Shown: piece after piece, positions 1 to 8,085 of the stretch
Layout of the letters: each line of letters begins with the position of its first letter
Numbering within the stretch: the first letter of the stretch is position 1
Assembly: GCF_900106695.1 (NCBI RefSeq)
Contig: NZ_FNMZ01000004.1
Location: 372,001 to 436,000 of the forward strand
From: Albimonas donghaensis
GTDB lineage: Bacteria > Pseudomonadota > Alphaproteobacteria > Rhodobacterales > Rhodobacteraceae
DNA: 64,000 nt
Direction: 5' to 3'
Program-made: the position numbers and the translations under genes
Notes under the pieces: generated by a model
The model's input: the letters and a program-made list of their open reading frames with translations, nothing else
Database searches by the model: none
Told to the model about the DNA's origin: nothing

Positions 1-759
1 GGGCACCCAGAGGTTCTTGAAGCGCAGGCGCGGGTGGTCGGTGGGCATGTTGAAGGTCCACAGGAACTCCTCCACATGCAGGCCCGGCGTGTCGGAGGGC
101 GTGAGGAAGGCGGTGATGCCCTTGGCGTCGCCCGCCTCGCCCGAGGTCCGCGCGAAGATCACGCAATGCGTGGCCTCGTGCATCCCGGTGATCCACATCT
201 TCTCGCCGTCGATGCGCCAGCCCTTCACGCCGTCGCGGGTCTCCTCGACCGCGCGCGTCTCCATGTGGGTGGCGTCGGAGCCGTGGTCGGGCTCGGTCAG
301 GCCGAAGGCCATCCGGTATTCGCCCGCGAGCGAGCCCTTGATGAACTTCTCCTTCTGCGCGGGCGTGCCGAAGTCGCGCAGCATGACGATGACGGGGAAG
401 TTGCCGACCACCGAATGTTCGTTCTGAAGGTCGTTGAACAGGCCCAGCCCCTGCGAGGCGAGATGCTCGCGGATCACCGCCATCCACAGGTTCGACCCGC
501 CGTCGCCGCCGAACTCCTTGGGCAGGGAAAAGCGGTAGAACCCGGCCTTGTCGGCGCGGCTCTTGGCTTCCTTCAGCAGCGCCTCCCATTCCGGGCGCGG
601 CAGGCCGCCGGCCTCGAAATCGGTGCGGGCCCATTCCCGGCGATGGTCGAAGAAACGCTCGTTGTCGTCCTGGGCCTGAAGCGGCTTGATCTCCGCCTCG
701 ATGAAGGCGTCCAGACGCGCGAGATAGTCCACCAGCTCGGGCGGCAGCGAGAAATCCAT
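1..759 (-). CDS. Acyl-CoA dehydrogenase, partial (C-terminus off the left edge); LvaC-like by context
   Basis: This is the N-terminal 253 codons of a flavin-dependent acyl-CoA dehydrogenase; the rest lies outside the window. The reading frame is open to base 1. The start is the ATG at 759, with an AGGAAGGA ribosome-binding site a few bases upstream. Residues resembling the family's middle domain, AFGLTEPDHGSDAT, are visible. The gene begins 4 bases after the stop of the DUF6285-like gene and is the last visible member of a tightly coupled ligase-kinase-DUF6285-dehydrogenase set. In the Pseudomonas levulinate pathway and in mammalian ACAD10/11, a dehydrogenase-fold enzyme next to an APH-type kinase acts on phosphorylated 4-hydroxyacyl-CoA. 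That role is inferred here from context only. Ordinary acyl-CoA dehydrogenation is the alternative. Confidence 0.93.
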   Translation of the reverse strand, partial: MDFSLPPELVDYLARLDAFIEAEIKPLQAQDDNERFFDHRREWARTDFEAGGLPRPEWEALLKEAKSRADKAGFYRFSLPKEFGGDGGSNLWMAVIREHLASQGLGLFNDLQNEHSVVGNFPVIVMLRDFGTPAQKEKFIKGSLAGEYRMAFGLTEPDHGSDATHMETRAVEETRDGVKGWRIDGEKMWITGMHEATHCVIFARTSGEAGDAKGITAFLTPSDTPGLHVEEFLWTFNMPTDHPRLRFKNLWVP

Positions 760-763
760 GACG

Positions 764-1147
764 TTATCCTTCCTGGGTCTCCGCCGTTCGGACGCGGCGG
801 TAGGGGGCGAATTTGGGCTGATCGACGGCGAGCTTGTCGAGCGTCGTGGTCCAGAGATGATCGGCCAGCCCCGGGGTGGCGAGGTCGATCTCGCCGGATC
901 TGATGCGTTCGGACAGGGCCGCGGTCAGGTCCTCGATCCCCCCGCCCCGGCCCAGCAGGGCCGTCAGCCGGGCGTGTTCCGCGGTTTCCGCGGGGCCGGC
1001 GTCGAGCGCGCGGGCGACGAGGCCGAGCGCGTTGGCGGCCACCTTCGCCTCAAACGCCGCGTGCGGCGGCAGATTGGGAACCGCCACGTCGCGCAGCCAG
1101 TCGATGACGGCGCCGAGAACGGCGTCGGGCTTCGGAAAATCCTGCAT
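764..1147 (-). CDS. DUF6285-like small protein, LvaB-like partner of the kinase
   Basis: A 127-residue protein rich in Ala and Asp/Glu, without signal peptide or membrane segment, so probably cytosolic. Its ATG overlaps the stop of the upstream kinase by one base (TGATG), which suggests translational coupling and a fixed stoichiometry. I recognise it as the small DUF6285-type protein that sits between an APH-fold phosphotransferase and an acyl-CoA dehydrogenase. In the Pseudomonas putida lva operon the small protein LvaB is needed for the 4-hydroxyacyl-CoA kinase LvaA. The match rests on size, position and general look, not on an alignment. No catalytic motif is visible, so a subunit or scaffold role is more likely than an independent enzyme. 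Confidence 0.75.
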   Translation of the reverse strand: MQDFPKPDAVLGAVIDWLRDVAVPNLPPHAAFEAKVAANALGLVARALDAGPAETAEHARLTALLGRGGGIEDLTAALSERIRSGEIDLATPGLADHLWTTTLDKLAVDQPKFAPYRRVRTAETQEG

Positions 1148-2187
1148 CAGATCTCCCTCCCGGTCAGGTCGGCGATGATCAGCAGTTCCGTCTCCGAGGC
1201 GCGGCGGGCGATGACGTGCCGTTCGACCGAAAGGTCGACGCCGGCGCGGATCCAGGCGCCCATGCTCTCGATGATGACGCCCCAGTGGAGCGCGCCGAAG
1301 GTCTCCCACCAGCGGGCGGTTTTGGGGTTCACGGTCTCGCCGCCGGCGGCCTCGTAGGCGGCCCACATGTCCTCGCGCGCGCCGCAGCCGCCGACGGGCC
1401 CCTCGCCGCCGAAGCGCCAGGAGCCCATGCAGACCCAGCCGAAATCGGACATCGGGTCGCCCCAATGCGCCAGCTCCCAGTCCAGCACGGCGCGGACCCG
1501 GTCCGGGCCGAACAGGATATTGCCCATGCGGAAGTCGCCATGCACCAGCTTTGGCGCCCGGGCTTCGGGCGCGGTGGCGGCCAGATGGCGGAAGGCGAGG
1601 TCGAAGACCGGCCGCGCCTGGCCGTATTTGGCGTGCCGTTCGGCCAGCATCGCGAGCGAGCTTTCCGGCGTGCGGGTGTCGAGCCCCAGCCCCGACCCGT
1701 CGATGCGGTGAATGGCGGCGAGGATGCTCCCGGCCTCGGCCGCGAAGCCGGCGCGGGCCTCGGCGAAATCGGGCTTGCGCAGGATGCGGGCGGGCAGCGT
1801 CTCGCCGGGCACGCGGTCCATGACGAAGCCCTCGCCGGCGCCGTCCTCGGGCGTCAGCAGATGCGCCACGCCGGGAACCGGAGCGCCCAGCGCCGCGGCC
1901 CGTTCGATCAGCGCGGCCTCGGTGGCCAGCGGCACGCCCGCGGCGCCCGGACGGGCGGCGGGCGGACGGCGGCGCAGGATCAGCGGGCGGTCCGCGCCCC
2001 CTCCGGTCGCGCGGAAGGCCCATGTCTCCTGGCTCGCGCCGCCGGACAGGCGGGTCAGGTCCTCGATCTCCGTCGCGCCGGGGGCCAGACGCGGCGCGAG
2101 ACGCGTCAGCGCCTCCGCCAGCGCGGCCTCATCGGCGGCGCGGCTCCGGGCCTCCGCCTGATCCTGGTCCTGAGCGGCCACGGTCAA
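1147..2187 (-). CDS. APH-fold phosphotransferase, LvaA/ACAD10-type hydroxyacyl-CoA kinase candidate
   Basis: A 346-residue kinase of the aminoglycoside-phosphotransferase fold. It shows a glycine-rich loop LSGGASQETW (about residues 47-56), the Brenner motif HGDFRMGN (216-223, catalytic Asp218) and the metal-binding LDWELAHWGDP (from 235, Asp236). This form of the motifs is typical of acyl-CoA-associated members such as LvaA and the kinase domain of ACAD10/11, rather than antibiotic kinases. The start is a TTG whose first bases overlap the TGA of the upstream ligase (TTGA, 4 bases), so it is probably coupled; a GTG two codons downstream is an alternative. The stop overlaps the DUF6285 start. 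The likely role is phosphorylation of a 4-hydroxyacyl-CoA to allow later elimination. An antibiotic-resistance role is unlikely in this context. Confidence 0.88.
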   Translation of the reverse strand: MTVAAQDQDQAEARSRAADEAALAEALTRLAPRLAPGATEIEDLTRLSGGASQETWAFRATGGGADRPLILRRRPPAARPGAAGVPLATEAALIERAAALGAPVPGVAHLLTPEDGAGEGFVMDRVPGETLPARILRKPDFAEARAGFAAEAGSILAAIHRIDGSGLGLDTRTPESSLAMLAERHAKYGQARPVFDLAFRHLAATAPEARAPKLVHGDFRMGNILFGPDRVRAVLDWELAHWGDPMSDFGWVCMGSWRFGGEGPVGGCGAREDMWAAYEAAGGETVNPKTARWWETFGALHWGVIIESMGAWIRAGVDLSVERHVIARRASETELLIIADLTGREI

Positions 2188-3755
2188 TTGACCTGCCGAT
2201 CACGGCCCTCCCAATAGGGGGCGCGCAGGTCGCGCTTCAGCAGCTTGCCCGACGCGTTGCGCGGCATCTCGTCGATCACGTCCACCGATTTGGGGCACTT
2301 GAAGGCGGCGATGCGGGTGCGGATCCAGGCCTCGACCTCGACCGGATCGACCTTGCGCCCGGCCTTGGCGGTGACGATGGCCTTCACCGCCTCGCCCCAT
2401 CTGGGGTCGGGCACGCCGATCACCGCGGCCTCCCCCACATCGGGATGGGCGTAAAGCGCGCTCTCGACCTCAGCCGGATAGACGTTCTCGCCCCCCGACA
2501 CGATCATGTCCTTGATGCGGTCGTGGATATAAAGGTAGCCGTCCGCATCCATGTAGCCGGCGTCGCCCGAGCGCAGCCAGCCGTCGGGCAGCATGGTTTT
2601 CGCCGTGGCCTCGGGGTTGCGCCAGTAGCCCGGCGTGACGTTGCCGCCGCGCACCGCGACCTCGCCGATTTCGCCCACGGGCAGCGTGTTCCCCTCCGGG
2701 TCGATCACCCGCAGCTCCGAGCCCGGCATGGCCCGGCCGGCGGAGCGCATGCGGGGCGAGCCCTCGCGCGGGTGGTCCGAGGGGGGCAGCAGGCAGATGG
2801 TGCCCGTTGTCTCGGTCATGCCGTAGCACTGCGCGAATTCGCAGCCCAGCACCTCCATCGCCTCCTGCAACAGGGGCAGCGGCATGGGCGCGGCGCCGTA
2901 GGACACGTGGCGCAGGCGGGAGAAATCGGTGGTCGCGGCGCGGGGGTCGCGGACGACGATCTGCAGGGCGGCGGGCACGATGAACATGCGGCTGACGCCG
3001 TCGTCGCGGATGAAGTCCAGCACCTGGTCGGGGCGGAATTCGCGCGCGATGATCGAGGGCGCGCAGTTGGCGAAGCCCAGCACCCACCAGCCGATTCCGC
3101 CGATATGGGCGAAGGGCATGGCGACGAGGCTGACCTCGTCCTCGGCCCAGGTGTCGTAGCTCAGGTCATGGCCCAGCGTCTGCCGGCGCTGGCCCAGCAG
3201 GTTGGCATGGGTGGTCATCACCCCCTTGGGCAGCCCGGTGGTGCCCGAGGTGAACAGCACCAGCGCCACGTCGTCGGGGGTCACGCGGTCGTCGGGGAAC
3301 CCGGCGGGCTGCGCGTCGCGCCAGGCGGGGAAGTCGGGCCATTCGGGCTGGCCGCCCTCCATGGTCACGAGACGGATGCCGGGGGGAAGCTCGGCGCGGA
3401 TGCTCTCGACCGCGGCGATGAACTCGGGCCCGACGAAGAGCATGTCGGCGCCGAAACCCGCCACGATCTGGGCGATCTCGGGGGGCGCGAGGCGCCAGTT
3501 GATCGGCCCGAAGACCACGCCGGCGCGGGCGGCGCCGAGGAACAGCTGGAAGGCGAGATCGGAATTCTTGCCCAGATAAGCGACGGCCTTCGCGCCCTCG
3601 GCGTCGAGCGCCCGGGCGACCTGGTCGCCCTGCGCGTCGAATTCGGCGAAGGTCGCCTCGCGCCCTTCGAACCGGGTGGCGAGGCCATCGGGTTTGCGGC
3701 GGGCGTTTGCGCGCGCAAGGGCGCCCAGCGTGCTCATCGCGGCGACGTCGATCAT
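2184..3755 (-). CDS. Acyl-CoA synthetase (AMP-forming), LvaE-like
   Basis: A 523-residue ANL-superfamily ligase that activates a carboxylic acid to its CoA thioester at the cost of ATP. The P-loop motif TSGTTGLPKG lies at residues 169-178. YGMTETTG (adenine binding), a GWLRSGDAG block with the ribose-binding Asp, and the catalytic lysine region NASGKLLKRDL near the C-terminus are all present, so it should be active. It is the first gene of the coupled ligase-kinase-DUF6285-dehydrogenase run and probably has its promoter in the relatively AT-rich gap upstream (3756-4045). The substrate cannot be read from sequence; medium/short-chain acids are usual. The neighbours point to an acid carrying a gamma-hydroxyl or keto group, as for LvaE. 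Confidence 0.93.
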   Translation of the reverse strand: MIDVAAMSTLGALARANARRKPDGLATRFEGREATFAEFDAQGDQVARALDAEGAKAVAYLGKNSDLAFQLFLGAARAGVVFGPINWRLAPPEIAQIVAGFGADMLFVGPEFIAAVESIRAELPPGIRLVTMEGGQPEWPDFPAWRDAQPAGFPDDRVTPDDVALVLFTSGTTGLPKGVMTTHANLLGQRRQTLGHDLSYDTWAEDEVSLVAMPFAHIGGIGWWVLGFANCAPSIIAREFRPDQVLDFIRDDGVSRMFIVPAALQIVVRDPRAATTDFSRLRHVSYGAAPMPLPLLQEAMEVLGCEFAQCYGMTETTGTICLLPPSDHPREGSPRMRSAGRAMPGSELRVIDPEGNTLPVGEIGEVAVRGGNVTPGYWRNPEATAKTMLPDGWLRSGDAGYMDADGYLYIHDRIKDMIVSGGENVYPAEVESALYAHPDVGEAAVIGVPDPRWGEAVKAIVTAKAGRKVDPVEVEAWIRTRIAAFKCPKSVDVIDEMPRNASGKLLKRDLRAPYWEGRDRQVN

Positions 3756-4045
3756 CCATTTCCTCCCTGCGGGGGCTTCGAGGCCCCTCTGCGCCGGTCG
3801 TTTTATCCATGATCGCGCACCGTGCGCTAGCGATCAATCGTTCCCTTAACGACTTCGGCTCCACTTTAATTACGCACTTAAGGCGCCCTGGTAAAGCAGT
3901 TTGTCCGACACAAATCGGCGCCGCGTGAAACCATCTCTCGAACGGCGACGCCTGACATCGGTCAGGCGCGGGCAAGGGAAAAAGGGCAAGACGCGGCGGC
4001 GGCGCAGGCGGATGTGAAGGCGGCGTTGCAGGCGGGGGCGGCGGC
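3756..4045. promoter_or_regulatory. Intergenic region upstream of the acyl-CoA ligase operon, with two inverted repeats
   Basis: This gap is visibly more AT-rich (about 3830-3915) than the surrounding genes, as expected for a promoter of the minus-strand ligase operon. It holds an inverted repeat TTTGT-N5-ACAAA at 3900-3914 and a perfect 8-base-arm repeat CGCCTGAC-ATCG-GTCAGGCG at 3949-3968. The second lies downstream of the CoA-transferase stop, has no T-run, and could be an operator or a weak terminator stem. A minus-strand pair TTTACC / TAATTA with 17-base spacing is only a weak promoter match. Confidence 0.4.
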
Positions 4046-6520
4046 TCAGGACAGCGCGCCCGCCGCCTCCAGCGCCGCGATGCGTTCGGGATCATATCCC
4101 AGCGTCTCGGCCAACGCCCAGTCGCGGTCCCGCCCGAAGGTCGGCGCGCAGCGCGCCGGCGCGCCGGGCGTGGCCGAGAGGCGGAAGCGGCAGGCCTCCA
4201 CCCAGGTCTCGCCGGCCAGCGGATGCGGCAGGGAGATCCAGTGCCCGTCATGCGAAAGCTGCGGATCGGCCCAGAGATCCGCGTAGTCCGCGACCCGGTG
4301 CGCCGGAACCCCGGCGGCGAGCAGCGCCGCCTCCGCCGCCTCCGCCCCGCGCGCCGCGGTCCATTCGGCGAGGCCGGCGTCCAGCGCCGCCTCCGCCGCC
4401 TTGCGCCCCGCGAGATCGGCCAGCGCCGGGTCCGCGGCCCAGTCCGCGCGCCCGAGGGCGGCGGTCAGCGCCCGCCAGTCGGCGTCGTCGCGCACCGCCA
4501 GCGCCAGCCAGCGCGGCGCCCCGTCCGCGCCGGGCGCGCAGGGGAACACGCCATGCGGGGCCATGCCGGGATCGCGGCAGCCGTCGGCCTCAGCCACGCG
4601 CCCGGTGGCGGCGTAATCCGCCGCGGCGGGGGCGAGGAACTGGATCCCCGCCTCCCCCTGCGACAGGTCCAGCCAGCAGCCCCGCCCGGTCCGCCGCCGC
4701 CAGTCCAGCGCCGACAGCACCAGCGCCAGCCCGTAGCGCGGTCCGACGAAATCCGTGTACGGCCCCGACGGCCCCACCGGCATCCGCCCCGGAACCCCGG
4801 CCAGCGCCTGCGCGCCGGACATCGCCGCGCCGACATTGCCGAACCCCGCGAGCTTCGCCCAGGGCCCGGTCTGCCCCATCAGCGAGGAGCTGAGCAGGAT
4901 GATCTCCGGGTTGATCTCGCGCAGGGCGTCATAGCCCAGCCCCCAGGCGTCCATCCGGCCGGGCGCGAAGCTCTCCACCACCAGGTCGGCCCATTTCACC
5001 AGGTCGCGCACCACCGCGCGCCCCGCCTCCTGCGTCAGGTCGAGGCAGAGGCCCCGCTTGCCCGCATTGCAGTTCTGGAACAGCGCCGACAGGGCCGGGT
5101 CGTAGACGCCGTCCTTGTAGGGGCCGGAATTGCGCCCCGCCTCGATCCGGCGGGAGCTTTCGACCCGCAGCACCGTCGCGCCGTGATCGGCGAGGTTGCG
5201 GCCCACCATCGGACCGGCCACCACCCAGGCGAGGTCCAGCACCTTCAGCCCCGCCAGCGCCCCGCCCGCCTTCGCCGGGCGGACGGGCGCGCGCTCGGCG
5301 TCCGGGCCGCCGAGCCAGTCGTTGAGCACCTCGTCGGAATGCTCGCCCTTCGCCGGCGCGGGGCGGGGGCCGGCGAAGGCCGGGACTTCCGTGCGCGCCA
5401 GCGGGCCGGGAAGCGTGATCTCCCGCCCCTCGGCGTCGGCGCTGGTCTCCCAGAAATCGCGGGCGGCGAGATGCGGGCTCTCGACCAGGTCGCGGATCGT
5501 GGCGATGGGGGCGAGCAGGAGGCGGCGGGCGATGGCCGTCTCCACCGCCTCGACCGCGCCGATGCCGGCCAGGAAGGCGGCGGTCTCGGCCTGCAGGGTC
5601 TCGATGGCTTCATCGGGGATCTCGCCGGCCAGCAGGCGGGCGGGCAGCGTGCGGAAATCCCAGGCCGCGAAGCGTTCCGACAGGGCGCCGCGTTCATGCA
5701 TCCAGGCGAAGAAGGCGTTGGTGAAGGCGCCGGTGGCCGGGCCCATGGCGAAGGGCATCTCCAGCAACCCGTCGCGTCCCCGCCACTTGGATTTCATCGG
5801 GCCGCGGCGGGACGAGCCCGGAGCGGCGAAGCTGGGGCGCAGGGCGAAGCCCGCATGGCCGATGGCGGGCGCGAGGCTGGCCGACAGCGTGCATTGCGTG
5901 GCCGAGCGCAGGGCGGAGACCTCGACCCCCTGCCCCCGCCCGGTCTCCAGCCGCGCGAAATGGGCGACGAGCGACCCCCCCACGGCGTCGGCGGCGGCAT
6001 GGGCCCAGGCCTGCGGCACGGACATGCGCACCGGCGGGTCGCCGTCGACGGCGGTGGGCAGAAGCGGCCCCCCCGCGGCCCAGAGCGTGAGATCCGTGGC
6101 GGGGTCGGCCGCGCGCGGTCCGGTCAGCCCGAACGGGGTGATCCGCACATGGATGGCGGCGGGATTGGCGGCCTCGATCACCTCGGGCCCCAGCCAGGCG
6201 GGCTCGCCCGGCGCGCGGGATTCCAGCACGAAATCGGCCCGGGCCACGAGGTCGCGCAACAGCTCGCGATGGGCGCTGCGCTCGGGGTCGAGCACCAGGC
6301 TGCGCTTGCCCGCCCCGTGCGCGGCCCAGGTCATCGAGCGGCCGTCGGGCGCGAAGGGGCCGATGCGGCGGGCGTCGACGCCCTCGGGCGGCTCCACCTG
6401 CACCACGTCGGCGCCGAGCTGGGCGAAGATGCGCCCGGCCAGCGCGCCGCGGTGATCGGTCAGGTCGAGCACGCGATAGGGAGAGAGGAACCCGGTCCGG
6501 GCGCCGTGGGTCTGGGACAT
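4046..6520 (-). CDS. Fused tandem class III (CaiB/BaiF) CoA-transferase
   Basis: An 824-residue protein made of two family III CoA-transferase units in tandem (about 1-385 and 420-824); single members are about 400 residues. The start at 6520 (MSQTHG) is chosen because upstream codons are Arg/Pro-rich noise. The second unit opens with a clear Rossmann-like LKVLDLAWVVAGPMVGRNLADHGA and has an Asp (Asp590 in GPYTDFVGP) at the position of the family's catalytic aspartate. At the matching place in the first unit (PPVRMSVPQAWAH) I see Trp172 instead, so the N-terminal half may be catalytically silent. The enzyme would move CoA between acids, providing an ATP-free activation route beside the ligase. 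It lies between the TRAP transporter and the lva-like genes on the same strand. Confidence 0.9.
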   Translation of the reverse strand: MSQTHGARTGFLSPYRVLDLTDHRGALAGRIFAQLGADVVQVEPPEGVDARRIGPFAPDGRSMTWAAHGAGKRSLVLDPERSAHRELLRDLVARADFVLESRAPGEPAWLGPEVIEAANPAAIHVRITPFGLTGPRAADPATDLTLWAAGGPLLPTAVDGDPPVRMSVPQAWAHAAADAVGGSLVAHFARLETGRGQGVEVSALRSATQCTLSASLAPAIGHAGFALRPSFAAPGSSRRGPMKSKWRGRDGLLEMPFAMGPATGAFTNAFFAWMHERGALSERFAAWDFRTLPARLLAGEIPDEAIETLQAETAAFLAGIGAVEAVETAIARRLLLAPIATIRDLVESPHLAARDFWETSADAEGREITLPGPLARTEVPAFAGPRPAPAKGEHSDEVLNDWLGGPDAERAPVRPAKAGGALAGLKVLDLAWVVAGPMVGRNLADHGATVLRVESSRRIEAGRNSGPYKDGVYDPALSALFQNCNAGKRGLCLDLTQEAGRAVVRDLVKWADLVVESFAPGRMDAWGLGYDALREINPEIILLSSSLMGQTGPWAKLAGFGNVGAAMSGAQALAGVPGRMPVGPSGPYTDFVGPRYGLALVLSALDWRRRTGRGCWLDLSQGEAGIQFLAPAAADYAATGRVAEADGCRDPGMAPHGVFPCAPGADGAPRWLALAVRDDADWRALTAALGRADWAADPALADLAGRKAAEAALDAGLAEWTAARGAEAAEAALLAAGVPAHRVADYADLWADPQLSHDGHWISLPHPLAGETWVEACRFRLSATPGAPARCAPTFGRDRDWALAETLGYDPERIAALEAAGALS

Positions 6521-6826
6521 CGGGGGGGTCCTGCGCTGACAAGGGGGGGGCGCCGTGGAAATCCGGGCGGCCGGCGCGCCGCCGTTTCGTCCCCCGTCGC
6601 GACGGCGGCGGGGCGTTGCGGCACGCCTGGGAACGCGCCTCCGGCTGGCGATGCCGCGAGACGCGGGCGACCCCGACGCTAGCCGCGCCGCGCGCCCCGG
6701 ACTTGCGCGCAAAGCGGGTCGCCGCCGCCGTCGCCGCCCCCGCCGAGACCCCTGTCCAGAGCCCGGACGACGGAGACGGCCCGGGCGAAAAGGGGCGCCC
6801 CCGAAGGGCCGCCCCTCGGGCCGGGA
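6521..6826. other. Intergenic stretch between TRAP operon end and CoA-transferase start
   Basis: This 306-base gap carries the transcription terminator of the TRAP operon at its right end and, presumably, a promoter for the minus-strand CoA-transferase. It is extremely GC-rich, and I see no convincing sigma70 elements or additional gene. Confidence 0.5.
6787..6816 (-). terminator. Terminator after the second TRAP binding-protein gene
   Basis: Reading the minus strand, an AGGGGCG / CGCCCCT stem with further G-C pairs inside is followed by a short T-run (TTTTC). It starts about 10 bases after the dctP stop codon, the expected place for intrinsic termination of the dctQMPP transcript. Confidence 0.65.
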
Positions 6827-7957
6827 TCAGCGCTCGACCTTGTCGTAGACCTCGCGCTGCAGGGCGGCGGTGAAGCCGGCGCGGTCGCCGCCCTCTTCCG
6901 CGACGATGGCGGTCCACTTCTCGATCAGGTCGAGCGTCAGGTCGGCCAGGCCCTGCGGGTTCACGGCGCCGCGCTTCTCGCCGGTCTCCACCGCGGCCTT
7001 GAGCTCCTCGACCTTGAAGGCCTCGATGGCGTCGAGGATGTCCTGGTCGGGCGCGACATAGGTCACGCCATGCTCTTCCACGGCCAGCTTGCGGGCGAGC
7101 TCGGTCTCCTCGGTGTAGACGAAGGCGTAGTCCGCGGTCATCCCGGCGAGGGTGGCGTCGAAGGCCTCGCGGGTTTCGGGGGCCATGTCCTCATACTTGT
7201 ACTTGTTCATGAGGATCAGCACGCCGTGATAGGTGCCCAGCGGCAGTTCCAGCACGTATTTGCCGCTGTCCCACCAGTTGTAGTCCTTCATGAAGGTCTC
7301 GACGCCGGTGGTGCAGTCGACCTGGCCGCGCTCCATGGCCTCGTAGGTGTCGGTGAACTGAAGGGCCACGGGGGTCGCGCCCAGGGCCGCCATGACCCGG
7401 GCGGGGGCGCCCGAGGCGCGGACCTTCTTGCCCGAGAGATCGGCCAGCGACGTCACCGGCTCCTTGCACATCAGGTATTGGGGCGCGATGGCGCTGGAGG
7501 AGATCAGGACCGTGTCGGTCTCGGCGAATTCCTCGACGCAGCCCGGACAGTTCAGCATCCGCGCCTCGGAGGCGACGCCGGTCATCACGCGGATGTCGGT
7601 GCCGGGCAGCGCGATGGAGGTGATGACCACCGAGCTGGGGAACTCGCCGGGCGAATAGACGTCGGGCATCAGGCCCATGTCGATCAGCCCGTCGCGGATG
7701 GCGCCGGGGATGGCGGCGTTCTTGGCGACCGCGCCGCCCCACTGCATGGTGATCTCGTAGTCGCCGCCGGTGGCGTCCTTCACGGCGTCGATCCACGGCA
7801 CGATGACGGTGTCGGCGGTGGAATGGGTCGAGGGCACATGGGTGCCGTAGACCAGCTCGTCCGCGCCGGCGGGCGCGGCGGCCACGGCGGCGAACGCCAG
7901 GGCCGAGGCGGCGGCCAGCGGCCGGGCGATGCGATGGGTCCGATGGATCCGGGTCAT
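6827..7957 (-). CDS. dctP: TRAP transporter substrate-binding protein, DctP family (copy 1)
   Basis: A 376-residue periplasmic protein that captures a carboxylate and presents it to the DctQM permease. The ATG at 7957 is followed by a typical signal peptide (RIARPLAAASALAFAAVAAA, cleavage after about residue 32). The conserved Arg180 in LSGKKVRASG fits the family's carboxylate-clamping arginine. It shares roughly half its residues with the next gene, so the pair arose by duplication. Both copies keep four cysteines: Cys137 and Cys140 in a CxxC, Cys164 and Cys215. It is the last gene of the TRAP operon and is followed by a terminator. The ligand is not readable, but the neighbouring CoA enzymes suggest an organic acid that is fed to them. 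Confidence 0.93.
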   Translation of the reverse strand: MTRIHRTHRIARPLAAASALAFAAVAAAPAGADELVYGTHVPSTHSTADTVIVPWIDAVKDATGGDYEITMQWGGAVAKNAAIPGAIRDGLIDMGLMPDVYSPGEFPSSVVITSIALPGTDIRVMTGVASEARMLNCPGCVEEFAETDTVLISSSAIAPQYLMCKEPVTSLADLSGKKVRASGAPARVMAALGATPVALQFTDTYEAMERGQVDCTTGVETFMKDYNWWDSGKYVLELPLGTYHGVLILMNKYKYEDMAPETREAFDATLAGMTADYAFVYTEETELARKLAVEEHGVTYVAPDQDILDAIEAFKVEELKAAVETGEKRGAVNPQGLADLTLDLIEKWTAIVAEEGGDRAGFTAALQREVYDKVER

Positions 7958-8050
7958 GTCTGGGTCCTCCCTGGGCTGTCGCCGGCCCTCCCTGGGCGGC
8001 GGTGTCGTCATGGTTCGGCGCGGTCCCGGTCCCGCCGGAACGCGCCTGGC

Positions 8051-8078
8051 CCGGGACGTCGCCTGCGCGACGCCCCGG
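8051..8078 (-). other. Hairpin between the two TRAP binding-protein genes
   Basis: The arms CCGGG-A-CGTCGC and GCGACG-C-CCCGG pair over 11 base pairs with a single A/C mismatch around a CTGC loop. The hairpin sits just after the stop of dctP copy 2 (8086). There is no T-run on the minus strand, so RNA processing or 3'-end protection is more likely than full termination. Confidence 0.5.
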
Positions 8079-8085
8079 CCCGGGT

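Noticed and set aside
1147-2187. Aminoglycoside resistance gene
   Set aside because: The APH fold is shared, but the motif variant and the coupled CoA ligase, DUF6285 and acyl-CoA dehydrogenase genes point to acyl-CoA metabolism.
2022-6682. Plus-strand frames of about 600 and 820 codons opposite the acyl-CoA ligase and the CoA-transferase
   Set aside because: They are Arg/His/Gly-rich products of high-GC third positions on the other strand. The minus-strand proteins have full family motifs.
6521-6712. N-terminal extension of the CoA-transferase to 6712
   Set aside because: The extra 64 codons read as Arg/Pro-rich noise, and the family starts right after the ATG at 6520.
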